Shown here one piece after another: positions 1-22,211 of a DNA stretch of 26,392 bases. The notes beneath the pieces were generated by a model. It did no database searches, had not been told where the DNA came from, and saw nothing but the letters and a program-made list of their open reading frames with translations. The position numbers and the translations under genes are program-made. How positions within the stretch are numbered: position 1 is the stretch's first letter; every line of letters starts with the position of its first letter. This stretch comes from an uncultured Caldilinea sp. (GTDB lineage: Bacteria; Chloroflexota; Anaerolineae; Caldilineales; Caldilineaceae), in NCBI GenBank assembly GCA_937928035.1, contig CALFWA010000124.1, forward strand, positions 1 through 26,392, written 5' to 3'.

Positions 1-1
1 G

Positions 2-1195
<1,194 letters not shown>

Positions 1196-1212
1196 TGCAC
1201 TCATGGGGGCAT

Positions 1213-1247
1213 CACCTTCCAGGAAATTCGGAGCTTCCTGGAAGGTG
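1213..1247 (+). terminator. 13-bp perfect hairpin after the RarA fusion gene
   Basis: CACCTTCCAGGAA (1213-1225) is the exact reverse complement of TTCCTGGAAGGTG (1235-1247), with a 9-nt loop. It lies 17 bp after the stop codon, and a T7 tract follows at 1266-1272. The T tract is about 18 nt from the stem, further than in a classic intrinsic terminator. The next gene converges from the minus strand. Confidence 0.5.
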
Positions 1248-1280
1248 GACTGACTCTATAGCCTCTTTTTTTAGCCTCCA

Positions 1281-1310
1281 TTGATCGATTTTCAAATTGA
1301 TCGACTTTCA
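1281..1310. repeat. Short tandem repeat, 14-bp unit
   Basis: TTGATCGATTTTCA (1281-1294) is followed after AA by TTGATCGACTTTCA (1297-1310), 13 of 14 bases identical. It lies between the convergent RarA-fusion and YceI genes. No function is evident. Confidence 0.5.
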
Positions 1311-1376
1311 GCACCAGGGCTTGTGCGCACGTTTTATAATTTTTCGCCCGGCGCACTCCTCAGCGCATATAGCCAC

Positions 1377-2201
1377 TTATCCCTGCGCCGTAAAGTCAAT
1401 CTCCAGGCGCACTTCGTCGGCGACGCCGGCCACTATTGGCACACTGGGGATGCGAATGCCAAAATCCGCATGGCGAACAACAGCGGAGCCGGAGCCACGC
1501 ACCGTGTTGGCGTCTATGGCGGTTACGCTCATGTCAAATGTGACAGGAAGCGTTGTGTCCAGGATGGTAAGATCGCCGGTCGCTTTGAAGCGAAATGTAT
1601 CGCCGACGTTGACAGTCGAAGGCAGCCCTTCAATGCTCGTCGGGCGGAAGATGATATAGCGATAAGCGTCCTGGTTGGACCTGAGGATGTCGTTATGAAG
1701 GCGATTGTTGCGGCGGTTGTCATCCGTAGTCAGATCGCGCGCGTCGATGCGGATTTCGCCCACTTGCACGGAAGCAGGATTGGCCGGATCGACGGTGATC
1801 TCGCCTTCCACGCGCGAAGTGACGCCCACGACCGTCTTGGGCTGGCCCATCAGAATTTCGTCGATCAAAAAGCGCGCCTCGGTGCCATCGCTGACAAAAC
1901 GCAGCGTGACCAGGCCGCTGGCTTCGGGTGCTGCCTCGCTTGTCTGGTTCTCCGTGGGAGCTTGCTCTGCCGAAGTCGCTGCCTCAGTGGTGGACGCCGC
2001 AGCGTCTGACGCGCTCGTTTCGGCAGCAGCGTTCTCAGACGACGGCTGTGTCTCTACGGCTGTTACAGCAGCGGGCGGCGCCGAGGTGGCCGTAGGCGTT
2101 GGCGTCGGATTGTCGCCTCCCTGGCAAGCCGCCAGCAGCACACCGCCAAACAAAACGGTCAGCATTATAAAAGACAACACAATCATTGAGCGTTTTCGCA
2201 T
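1377..2201 (-). CDS. YceI-domain lipoprotein
   Basis: A 274-residue exported lipoprotein. It has a basic N-terminus, a hydrophobic segment (about 7-24) and a lipobox LLAAC with the lipidated Cys at 26. A Thr/Pro/Ser/Ala/Glu-rich linker (about 30-95) then leads into a YceI-like domain (about 97-274). Visible YceI features are an N-terminal SDGTEARFLIDEIL strand pair, GEITVDPANPASVQVGEIRI, a DLTTDDNRRNNRLHNDILRS helix region and the closing HADFGIRIPSVPIVAGVADEVRLEIDFTA strands. YceI proteins are lipocalin-like beta barrels; some bind isoprenoid-type lipids and some are linked to stress or alkali responses. The substrate here is unknown. The ATG has AAGGAG 10 nt upstream. Encoded downstream of the alcohol dehydrogenase on the same strand, but the 233-bp gap with its own inverted repeats suggests separate expression. 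Confidence 0.88.
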   Translation of the reverse strand: MRKRSMIVLSFIMLTVLFGGVLLAACQGGDNPTPTPTATSAPPAAVTAVETQPSSENAAAETSASDAAASTTEAATSAEQAPTENQTSEAAPEASGLVTLRFVSDGTEARFLIDEILMGQPKTVVGVTSRVEGEITVDPANPASVQVGEIRIDARDLTTDDNRRNNRLHNDILRSNQDAYRYIIFRPTSIEGLPSTVNVGDTFRFKATGDLTILDTTLPVTFDMSVTAIDANTVRGSGSAVVRHADFGIRIPSVPIVAGVADEVRLEIDFTAQG

Positions 2202-2246
2202 ACTCTCTCTGCTCCTTATTCGTTATTCGTTGCTTTTCAAAAGTGA

Positions 2247-2309
<63 letters not shown>

Positions 2310-2434
2310 TGACCGACGAGCGGTGCTGTATGCTCGCTTCTCAATACTTGAGCGAGCGTAGGAAACAAAGCTGAATAGATGATGAAAAATATGTAAAAGG
2401 AATGTAAAGGAGGAAAGAAGCTTCGCCGAGGGCG

Positions 2435-3439
<1,005 letters not shown>

Positions 3440-3453
3440 ACGATCATTTTACC
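3440..3453. promoter_or_regulatory. 14-bp divergent start region with candidate leaderless -10
   Basis: The dehydrogenase (minus) and the phosphoesterase (plus) start only 14 bp apart. Reading the minus strand, TAAAAT (complement of 3444-3449) lies about 4 nt before the dehydrogenase ATG, which would give a leaderless transcript. No good -35 is seen. Each promoter must reach into the other gene. Confidence 0.25.
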
Positions 3454-4140
3454 ATGCGCACCGCTGTTTTCGCCGATCTCCATGACAATTACGTTGGCCT
3501 GACCGCCGTGCTCGACGACGCCCAAGCGCAGCAGGTCGATCGCTTTATCTTTCTGGGAGATGCAGGCCACCAACCGCGCATTCTAGCGGCGTTGCAGGCG
3601 CGCAAAATTCCCTGCGTCTATGGGAACTGGGAGGTCAGCGGCTTGCGTCGACTCTCCGGGCCGCTCGCCGAATGGGTGAGTTCCTGGCCTGCGCTAATTC
3701 GGGAGAACGGCGCAGCGTACTGCCATGCCACCCCGGAGATGCCGACGCCTCTGCCCACCACGGCTGCGGCCGCCGCATGGATGCGGCCGGGCATGAGCTG
3801 GAGTGCGCTCTTTCCTCGGCTGCATCAGAACATCGACGCCCTCTGGAACGCGCTGGCGTGGATGCAAAGCCACAACGTGCGAGTGCTCTTTCACGGTCAC
3901 ACCCACGTGCAGATGGCCTGGATTTGGAACCCAACGACGAACAAGTTGCGCTCCCTGGCCGGACCTGCGCGCATCGGGTTGTCGCCTGATGAACGCACGA
4001 TCGTTGGCGTAGGCAGCGCAGGCGTCCCAGAGGACGGCGCCTTGCGTTACGCGATTTATGATGAGATAGTGAGCGTCGTCGATCTGCGCCGAGTTGAACC
4101 GAGCCATATGGAATTTTTTCAACTGAAGCATCATCGATAA
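3454..4140 (+). CDS. Calcineurin-like metallophosphoesterase
   Basis: A 228-residue single-domain phosphoesterase of the YfcE/MJ0936-like group, predicted cytosolic. The metal-binding motifs are present in order: D8-L-H10-D11-N12, G35-D36, G57-N58-W-E, His91 (CHATPE, where relatives have a similar His) and the final G148-H149-T150-H151. Family members are two-metal phosphodiesterases or phosphatases; the physiological substrate is often unknown and cannot be inferred here. The ATG lies in the 14-bp divergent spacer without a strong Shine-Dalgarno. It ends 58 bp from the convergent oxidoreductase, with no clear terminator between them. Confidence 0.9.
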   Translation: MRTAVFADLHDNYVGLTAVLDDAQAQQVDRFIFLGDAGHQPRILAALQARKIPCVYGNWEVSGLRRLSGPLAEWVSSWPALIRENGAAYCHATPEMPTPLPTTAAAAAWMRPGMSWSALFPRLHQNIDALWNALAWMQSHNVRVLFHGHTHVQMAWIWNPTTNKLRSLAGPARIGLSPDERTIVGVGSAGVPEDGALRYAIYDEIVSVVDLRRVEPSHMEFFQLKHHR

Positions 4141-4198
4141 AAAACTGCTCCCTGAGAGCGACCAGTGGTGGCGGCGATCCTTAACCGCCGGAGTGCAC

Positions 4199-5623
<1,425 letters not shown>

Positions 5624-5740
5624 AGGTCTGTCGCCTCCTCAGACGATCCACGTAGGGCGCACGAAGGATGCGAAGAAACACAAAACATCCGCTCGCGCCC
5701 CTTCCGTGTTCCTTTTGGATCACAAGGAAACATTTTGCGC

Positions 5741-5783
5741 GATAATATGAAGAGGATATTGTCAAGAATGCCAATCAGGAGGT
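5741..5783 (+). promoter_or_regulatory. Candidate -10 and strong Shine-Dalgarno of amrS
   Basis: GATAATAT (5741-5748) is a plausible -10. The best -35 candidate, TTGGAT about 20 nt upstream, is poor. AGGAGGT (5777-5783), 5 nt before the ATG, is a near-perfect ribosome binding site and fixes the start at 5789. Confidence 0.4.
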
Positions 5784-5788
5784 AAGCG

Positions 5789-6816
<1,028 letters not shown>

Positions 6817-6820
<4 letters not shown>

Positions 6821-7629
6821 CTGCGGCAAAAGTGAGAAAACCGGCGGTCGCAGGTCGTTTCTATCCCGCCTCTGCGTCGACGCTGCGCAACGTCGTTCGC
6901 CGATGCATCGAGCAGGCGTCCATCCCGGCGTTGCAGCACGTGCGCGCGGTGATTGCGCCGCACGCTGGCTACACTTGCAGCGGCGCGGTGGCGGGCGCTG
7001 CCTTTCGCGCCTTGCAAGGGAATTATGAAGGCGAAGCCATCGTCTATCTACTCGGCCCTGCGCATTACAAGCCGGTGCACGGCGTTGCCGCGAGCAGTGC
7101 GGAGGCGTTTGCAACCCCGCTGGGAACGGTTCCCATCGCCGTTCAGACAGTCACCCGGCTCGTCACGGTCAATCACCTCGCTCATTTTGACGATCTAGCG
7201 CATGCCCCTGAACACTGTCTCGAAGTGGAGCTGCCTTTCCTGCAACAGGCGCTGGGCGAACATTTTCGCATCGTTCCCTTGCTGCTCGACGATGAAGCAG
7301 ACGTCGCAGGGCTGGCGGAGTTTTTGACGAACGAGATGCGAGAGCGACCGAGCGCCTTGATCGTCGTCAGCTCGGATTTGAGCCATTACCACCCCTACGC
7401 AGAGGCGGTGCGTCTGGATCGGGCGTTGGTGAAAGCGATCCTTGCAGGCGATCTGGAGGGCGTCGCCGTCGGTGAGGCGTGTGGCCGCATTCCCATCCTC
7501 TGCCTGATGCAAGTCGCCCAACAGCTGGCCTGGTCGGCGCATCTGCTCGTCTGCGCCAATTCAGGCGATACGTGCGGGCCGAAGCACGAAGTCGTCGGCT
7601 ATGCCGCACTGGCGTTCACCGAGCGCTGA
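6817..7629 (+). CDS. amrB: AmmeMemoRadiSam system protein B (Memo family)
   Basis: A 270-residue Memo-like protein. Memo resembles class III extradiol dioxygenases and carries a metal-binding His set. Counterparts here are His49 (IAPHAGYTCSG), His83 (LLGPAHY) and His190/His192 (SSDLSHYH). Also conserved are the opening KPAVAGRFYPAS, EHCLEVELPFLQ (132-143) and the late CGRIPILCLM segment. ATG 6817 overlaps the amrS stop as ATGA; the reading frame is open further upstream, but the family's N-terminus starts here. The usual third partner, AMMECR1 (protein A), is neither adjacent nor fused. The natural substrate of the family is unknown. Confidence 0.93.
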
Positions 7630-7654
7630 GGCCTCCTCGAAAGATTTTTGCGAA

Positions 7655-7684
7655 TTGCGAGTTCCCCTGGCTCTATGGTATAGT
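7655..7684 (+). promoter_or_regulatory. Candidate promoter of the sugar-binding protein gene
   Basis: TTGCGA (7655-7660), an 18-bp spacer and TATAGT (7679-7684) form a reasonable sigma-70-type promoter. It begins 26 bp after the amrB stop and implies a leader of about 125 nt before the ATG at 7818. Confidence 0.45.
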
Positions 7685-7817
7685 GATCTCATCGCCTGAA
7701 AACCAACCAGTGGAAGTTTGCTCATGACGCAGCGCGCTGATCACTCTGATCGGTTTTTGCTCATCTCAAAATCTTCATCTGTTTCTATTGAACCAATTCA
7801 AAAGGAGGCTTTGTCTT

Positions 7818-9164
<1,347 letters not shown>

Positions 9165-9180
9165 ACGTTTGACAGACAAC

Positions 9181-9358
9181 CCTTCCAGAAAGCCGGAAAG
9201 TTTTTAACCGAATTATCCGGCCAGATCGTGGGCGCGGCTCCCAGCTGCACACTCTCGGTGAATCGCAAGGTTTTGAACGACTCGAGGGAGCGCAGCGACG
9301 AGCTGCGCCCACAGGTTGCCGGAGTCGCCGGTTAAAATCCATTGCGTCTCCTGGAAGG
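9181..9358. repeat. 178-bp imperfect palindrome between binding protein and permease genes
   Basis: The two halves are reverse complements in ordered blocks: CCTTCCAG (9181-9188) with 9351-9358; TTTTAACCG (9212-9220) with 9329-9337; TCCGGC (9226-9231) with 9318-9323; and GTGGGCGCGGCTC (9238-9250) with 9300-9312 (12 of 13). Blocks keep nearly equal spacing in both arms. It fits a MITE-like element or a large structured intercistronic RNA that could lower permease expression relative to the binding protein. No target duplication was found. Confidence 0.5.
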
Positions 9359-9387
9359 CGCGCCACTTTAAACACTCCGGAGTTCCG

Positions 9388-10425
<1,038 letters not shown>

Positions 10426-10491
10426 CGCGCCATTCACGCAGCACGCAACAATGAACCACTACAAAGTTCCAAACCACCAGAAAGGCCTCCT

Positions 10492-11544
<1,053 letters not shown>

Positions 11545-11565
11545 CGCCAATTTGGCGTCTGCTTT

Positions 11566-11619
11566 CAGGTTGCGTTACCATCTTTGGTCAGTAATTCGGA
11601 TTGAAAACAGCGCAACCTG
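11566..11619. promoter_or_regulatory. 9-bp inverted repeat before the nucleotide-sugar dehydrogenase
   Basis: CAGGTTGCG (11566-11574) and CGCAACCTG (11611-11619) are exact reverse complements 36 bp apart. The right arm ends at the GGAG (11619-11622) used as Shine-Dalgarno for the ATG at 11634. It could be an operator or a leader stem that affects ribosome access. Confidence 0.35.
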
Positions 11620-11633
11620 GAGCAACGATACAC

Positions 11634-15342
<3,709 letters not shown>

Positions 15343-15350
15343 CGCGTTGC

Positions 15351-15395
15351 GCCGGAGGCGAGGACTTACGTGGACGACGTAGCTCGGCCTCCGGC
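15351..15395. terminator. Long hairpin after the acyl-CoA synthetase gene
   Basis: GCCGGAGGC (15351-15359) pairs exactly with GCCTCCGGC (15387-15395). GAG/CTC continues the stem across a one-base bulge, and TACGT (15367-15371) pairs with ACGTA (15377-15381) at the tip. It begins 9 bp after the stop codon. There is no T tract, so it may act as a 3' stabilising or Rho-assisted structure. Confidence 0.5.
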
Positions 15396-15496
15396 CAGAC
15401 GCTTACATGTCGATTCTTCATCGCTGACCACAAATGCGGCAGGGCTGTCAATGCCTCTGAAGCGACGTTCGATACGCTCAAGATGAATTGCCAGCA

Positions 15497-15540
15497 GGCC
15501 CCCCGCCCCCTCTCCCAGCATTGAGAGAGGGGTCAGGGCC
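15497..15540. repeat. C/G-rich hairpin with CCCCTCTC arms
   Basis: CCCCTCTC (15507-15514) pairs with GAGAGGGG (15525-15532). Outside it, GGCCC (15497-15501) pairs with GGGCC (15536-15540). It looks like dispersed intergenic hairpins known in several bacteria, but copy number cannot be judged from this window. Confidence 0.45.
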
Positions 15541-15611
15541 GTCGCTTGCGATCAAGATATTCTCGGCAATGCCCCGCTCGATCTGAGGATCAGATCAGCA
15601 GCACTGCGTCC

Positions 15612-15659
15612 GGCGCCTCAGCCAGCAAAAACCGGTTCAAGAGTAAAACCGAAGGCGCC
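15612..15659. terminator. Two-tier hairpin near the end of the DUF2339 gene
   Basis: GGCGCCT (15612-15618) pairs with AGGCGCC (15653-15659). Inside, CGGTT (15633-15637) pairs with AACCG (15647-15651). It lies 63 bp past the minus-strand stop and could end that transcript; no T tract is seen. Confidence 0.35.
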
Positions 15660-15721
15660 GGTCAAATGGCATCTGTCAAATTCTCTGGGCAAAAGAGCCG
15701 GCGCCGTAAAAGCAATCCGGC

Positions 15722-18523
15722 CTACGATGGGAGTGGAGGGTGCATTTCCTGCGTCTCCGAGTCATTCACTTCCCGCCGAGGCGGCGCAGGCGCAAGGAAA
15801 GCAATCAACAAGATCAGCGCGCCGACGCCGATAAATGAGACGATGCGCGCCGCCGCCCCTACGTTGGCGAGATCGACCACAAACAGCTTCACCACCGTCA
15901 GGCCCAGGACTGCAGCGCCGGCGAACCACGCCGAGCGAGAACGGCGACGGCTGCCCCACACCATCAACCCCAATGCCGTAACGCTCCAGAGAACGGCCAG
16001 CAGCGTCTGATAGATGGCGGACGCATACAGTCCATCCCACGTGAGCGGCGTCCCCAAGAGGTGATGCACGCTGCGCGCCAGCTCGGCGCTCATGCAGAAG
16101 ATCGCCAGCGCCCACCAGACCCAACGCGCACTCCATATCCATCGCCTCCACAACGCATTCGCATCGTCGCGCGCCACAAAGAGCCAAAAGAGCACGGCCG
16201 CCAGCAACGCTGCGCTGGTCAGCGCAAGCAAGTTAAGCAGCGGGATGAACGGCAGCCAACGCACTCCTCCGTCGAGCGTCAAGTTCGCCCACAGCAACAG
16301 CAGACTTCCGGCGACCACCACCGGCCCCAGCCCCCACAGGCGGTAAATTCTCCCGTGCAAACGAATGGGGACAGGCAGGCGCGCGACAAACGCCGTCGTT
16401 CCGGCGATCAGAAGGGCGAGCGCACCCAACACAGCCGAGAGGGCGACGGTCTCCCCGGCGCCAGCCTGACGCAATAGCCCGTTGACCCCGGCGGCGACGA
16501 GATAGGCGATCAGCCAGACGCCTGTGGCATGGTGAAAGGTCAGCCCAGGTCGGCCTTGGTTGAGGCGCAACAGCCCGAAGTGAGCGACCAGCGCCGGCGG
16601 CCACGCCACCCACGCAGCGCCCTGCAGCGGCGAATCGATCTCATACGGATGTAGGAAGGCGAGCAGCAAAAGGGCAGGCGACAGCGCCCATCCCGGCCTC
16701 TCCAACCAGGAGAAATTCAGCCGCCGCCCCGCCAGCGCCATCGCAAGCGTGGAAAGAGCCAGGAACAGCGTCGCCGTGCTGATGACAAAGCCATCCGGCG
16801 CCATCGTGGCCTCGACCAGGCTGCCGCCAAACCACCAGCCAAGCCCCCAAACAAATGCAAGCGCCGCCAGCGTCTTCCATGGCGTGCGATTGTCTGAGCG
16901 AAACGGCTCCTGCGTCAGGAAGCGGCTCGACGCCAGCCCGGCCAGCCCCACCATCGCCCAGCCGAGCGTGAAGTCGTTGAGGAAAAGCGCCTGTCCGTTC
17001 AGAGGCGTGAACATGCGCTCCAGCATTTCGGCTGTTTTGGGCAAAAACGCAACGCCGGCGGCGAGCTGCGTCAACAAGCCCCACGACGCCAGCCAACGCA
17101 CGGAGCGTCGCTGCGCCAGCCAGACCCACATTGCGCCTGCCAGCGCCCAGAGAGGGGCTGTGATCTGCGCCTCGAAGAAGCTGGGAACGGCGACCGTCCA
17201 CATGAAGAGCGCCCAAAAGAGACTCAGCTGCCGGTGCGGCGCCAGCTTCTCTTCGTTGCAGCGCAGCAGCGCCGCGAACAACGCCAGATGAACTGCGCCG
17301 CCCGCCGCCAGGCTATAGCCTGCCCCCAGGTCAAACGCTTGCACCAAGCTGAGCTGCCAGATCAGCGCCAGGAGCGGATTGAGCACAGCGATGGCGAGGT
17401 CGCCGATTCGCCGTTGCGCTGCATTGCGCTGCGCCAAAAGCAGGCCAGCCGCAGCAAACAGCCCAAAGAAGAGGATCACAAAGCCTTGCAATCCAAGGTA
17501 ATCTCCGTCGGTCGGCGTGAAGCGCGACGTCTCGGGATTGCCCGCAGTGTAGATCGCGCCGACGCCGTGCGTGAAGAGCAGGGCCAGGACCACCAACCCC
17601 TGCCACCCCTTGCGCATGGTCAGCCCGAGCGCCGTCAGCGCCAGCACGAGGTGGTAACCGAACAGCCCGATGTAGCTTCCACCTTCTCCGCCGACGAGCA
17701 GCGGCGCTGCGAATGCGCCGATCAGCGCAGCGTAGGCCAAGATGCGTGCGTTCTGCCAAAGCGAAAGCGCTACGCCGATCGCACTGAACATCACGAACAA
17801 GCCAAACGCCCATGCGGCCGGCAACAATCCATAGAACTGATACGCCGAAAAGACCGTGAGATAGAGGACGGCCAGACCACCCCCTTGCAGCGCCAGCCCA
17901 TAGGCCGGCCTGCGGCTGCGCACGGCAAATCCAATTCCGCTCAACAGTGCGCCCCCTGCAGCTGCAGCAAAGTGGCGCATCTCCACCGACAGCCAGCCCT
18001 GATCGATCGCATAGCGCAGCAAGAGCGCTACGCCGACAAAGAGCACCACCAGCCCGATCTGCACCAGCAGATGCATGCGCAAGAACCAGTCGATCAGCGG
18101 CGGCTTTCGCAAGGCGAAGCCAGGGCGAGAGAGTTCTGCGGCCTCTTCATCGGCATCCACAACAGCAGGAGCGATTGGGGCTGTCGGCGGCAGCGTCGCC
18201 GGCGGCTCGATGAACGGCGCAGCGAGAGGCGTCAATGGCTGGGGCGGGGCCGGTTCCGCCGTCGCCCCCTCACTCAAGGGCGTCAGACCGGATTCAACAG
18301 CCTCGGAGCGCGCTTGCGCTCTCTGCGGCGCAATCCCCATGGCCCCGCTCGACGGCGCCCGAGAAGAACGCTCAAGCTGATTCAGCCGATCTTCGAGCTG
18401 AATGAGTCGCTCCTGCAGTTGCGCCGTGCGCCGATGAAGCAGCCATAGCCCCAACGGCGCTGCAACGAGCAACAGGCTCGCCAGACACAATGCAGCAAGT
18501 AACGCCTGGATGAAAAGATCCAT
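15722..18523 (-). CDS. DUF2339 polytopic membrane protein
   Basis: A 933-residue integral membrane protein. An N-terminal membrane segment (about 5-28) is followed by a short coiled coil (LQERLIQLEDRLNQLE, about 36-51). An Ala/Pro-rich linker (to about 130) leads to a long array of well over 20 predicted hydrophobic segments. The stretch ALRKPPLIDWFLRMHLLVQIGLVVLFVGVALLLRYAIDQGWLS and the following GGGLAVLYLTVFSAYQFYGLLPAAWAF are hallmarks of DUF2339. The function is unknown; the family has been suggested to be envelope-related only by topology. The start is ATG with GAGAGGAGAGAGG just upstream. A good promoter and a tandem 16-bp repeat precede it. Confidence 0.9.
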   Translation of the reverse strand: MDLFIQALLAALCLASLLLVAAPLGLWLLHRRTAQLQERLIQLEDRLNQLERSSRAPSSGAMGIAPQRAQARSEAVESGLTPLSEGATAEPAPPQPLTPLAAPFIEPPATLPPTAPIAPAVVDADEEAAELSRPGFALRKPPLIDWFLRMHLLVQIGLVVLFVGVALLLRYAIDQGWLSVEMRHFAAAAGGALLSGIGFAVRSRRPAYGLALQGGGLAVLYLTVFSAYQFYGLLPAAWAFGLFVMFSAIGVALSLWQNARILAYAALIGAFAAPLLVGGEGGSYIGLFGYHLVLALTALGLTMRKGWQGLVVLALLFTHGVGAIYTAGNPETSRFTPTDGDYLGLQGFVILFFGLFAAAGLLLAQRNAAQRRIGDLAIAVLNPLLALIWQLSLVQAFDLGAGYSLAAGGAVHLALFAALLRCNEEKLAPHRQLSLFWALFMWTVAVPSFFEAQITAPLWALAGAMWVWLAQRRSVRWLASWGLLTQLAAGVAFLPKTAEMLERMFTPLNGQALFLNDFTLGWAMVGLAGLASSRFLTQEPFRSDNRTPWKTLAALAFVWGLGWWFGGSLVEATMAPDGFVISTATLFLALSTLAMALAGRRLNFSWLERPGWALSPALLLLAFLHPYEIDSPLQGAAWVAWPPALVAHFGLLRLNQGRPGLTFHHATGVWLIAYLVAAGVNGLLRQAGAGETVALSAVLGALALLIAGTTAFVARLPVPIRLHGRIYRLWGLGPVVVAGSLLLLWANLTLDGGVRWLPFIPLLNLLALTSAALLAAVLFWLFVARDDANALWRRWIWSARWVWWALAIFCMSAELARSVHHLLGTPLTWDGLYASAIYQTLLAVLWSVTALGLMVWGSRRRSRSAWFAGAAVLGLTVVKLFVVDLANVGAAARIVSFIGVGALILLIAFLAPAPPRREVNDSETQEMHPPLPS

Positions 18524-18534
18524 GCCTCTCTCCT

Positions 18535-18567
18535 CTCTCGATACGGGATTGCTCTCGATACGGGATT
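18535..18567. repeat. Perfect 16-bp tandem repeat in the DUF2339 leader
   Basis: CTCTCGATACGGGATT occurs at 18535-18550 and again at 18552-18567, separated by one G. On the minus strand both copies fall between the predicted start site and the Shine-Dalgarno, so they would be in the 5' UTR. Confidence 0.7.
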
Positions 18568-18640
18568 ACAACGGCATCCGTGCAAGCTGCAGCCCTGGCC
18601 TGAGCCGTCAGAACTTTCTTAAACGCCGAATTTCATAGGC

Positions 18641-18669
18641 ATCATAGGAGAGAGTAGGGTGCAGATCAA
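18641..18669 (-). promoter_or_regulatory. Candidate promoter of the DUF2339 gene
   Basis: On the minus strand TTGATC (complement of 18664-18669), a 17-bp spacer and TATGAT (complement of 18641-18646) match the sigma-70 consensus at 4 and 5 of 6 positions. It begins just past the end of the FtsX-type permease gene and predicts a leader of about 110 nt. Confidence 0.6.
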
Positions 18670-18722
18670 CTATCAGTTTGGTGACAATCGATGTTGCATT
18701 GAATGTTGCAGAGGATGAGGGC

Positions 18723-21305
<2,583 letters not shown>

Positions 21306-21307
21306 AC

Positions 21308-22123
21308 TTACGCCTCCCTCTCATGCAGTTGCCGCCAGACCCGGTCGCTCACCAACTTGCCGTGATCAAGATGCAGGACGCGGTCGGCGCGGCGAGCGAC
21401 TTCCGGCGCATGCGTGGCCATGAAGAGCGTCTTGCCGGCGTCGCGCGTCAGCTCCAGCAGCAGGGAAAGCACCGTCTCGCCGGTGTCTTCATCGAGGTTA
21501 CCCGTCGGCTCATCCGCCAGAATCAGCAGAGGGTCATGCACCAGCGCGCGGGCGATGGCGATGCGCTGTTGCTCGCCGCCGCTCAACTTGTCCGGGAAAG
21601 TCTCCAGCCGATCGCCGAGTCCGACCCGTTCGAGCAGCGCGCGGGCGCGCATTTGCGCCTGACGCTGCGCCCAGCCGTTCAGCTCCAGCGGCAACGTCAC
21701 ATTTTCGAGCACGGTCAACGTCGGAATCAGATTGAAAAATTGAAAGACAATGCCAATGTAACGGCGACGAAACAAGGTGCGCTCCTGTTCGCTGAGCGCC
21801 GTCAGCCGCACCGGCCTGGCGTCCGTGTAAACAACGACATCCCCGCGCGTCGGCGCGTCAATGCCGGAGATCAGGTTGAGCAGCGTGCTCTTTCCGCTGC
21901 CGGACTTTCCCAGCAAGCAGACGAACTCGCCTTCGTAGAATTCACGGTTCAACTCGTCGAGGACGGTGCGGCTCACCTGCCCTTCTGTGTAAATTTTGGT
22001 CAGCCCCTCGAGCCGGAGGATGGGTGGACGCACACCTGCACCGTTGACCTCCCCGGTTGAAATTTGGCGCTCTTCAGGCCGACTCTCTGCCTGGAATTTG
22101 GTTCCTTGAACGATCGCCGTCAC
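21308..22123 (-). CDS. ABC transporter ATP-binding protein, LolD/MacB type
   Basis: A 271-residue ATPase partner of the downstream FtsX-type permease. Walker A is G72-KSGSGKST (72-80), the Q-loop is Q128 (VFQFFNLIPTLTVLENV), the signature is LSGGEQQR (180-187), Walker B is LLILADEPT (199-207) and the H-loop His is 238. The FNLIPxLTVLENV and LSGGEQQRIAIARAL strings are characteristic of the LolD/FtsE/MacB group. An unusual hydrophilic extension of about 33 residues precedes the fold. The start is GTG 22121-22123 with AAGGAG upstream. Spaced half-sites in the divergent region suggest repressor control. Confidence 0.95.
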   Translation of the reverse strand: MTAIVQGTKFQAESRPEERQISTGEVNGAGVRPPILRLEGLTKIYTEGQVSRTVLDELNREFYEGEFVCLLGKSGSGKSTLLNLISGIDAPTRGDVVVYTDARPVRLTALSEQERTLFRRRYIGIVFQFFNLIPTLTVLENVTLPLELNGWAQRQAQMRARALLERVGLGDRLETFPDKLSGGEQQRIAIARALVHDPLLILADEPTGNLDEDTGETVLSLLLELTRDAGKTLFMATHAPEVARRADRVLHLDHGKLVSDRVWRQLHEREA

Positions 22124-22136
22124 GTCGCTTTACTCC

Positions 22137-22203
<67 letters not shown>

Positions 22204-22211
22204 CTCCAGGT

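Larger units (their letters stand above)
15343..15721. other. 379-bp convergent intergenic region with three hairpins
   Basis: This lies between the ends of the acyl-CoA synthetase (plus) and DUF2339 (minus) genes. No credible gene is seen. It holds three separate stem-loops, listed individually, in keeping with termination from both sides or with repeat debris. Confidence 0.6.

Noticed and set aside
2332..2357. GCTCGCT ... AGCGAGC inverted repeat after the alcohol dehydrogenase gene
   Set aside because: 7-bp arms, but no T tract in the minus-strand direction and no clear start-site context; not strong enough to call a terminator or operator.
4170..4189. GGCGG ... CCGCC stem between the phosphoesterase and oxidoreductase ends
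   Set aside because: Only 5 bp with a 10-nt loop and no T tract; chance is likely in GC-rich DNA.
17234..18448. 404-codon plus-strand frame opposite the DUF2339 gene
   Set aside because: Arg/Gln-rich shadow of a strongly supported membrane protein, with no motif or ribosome site.
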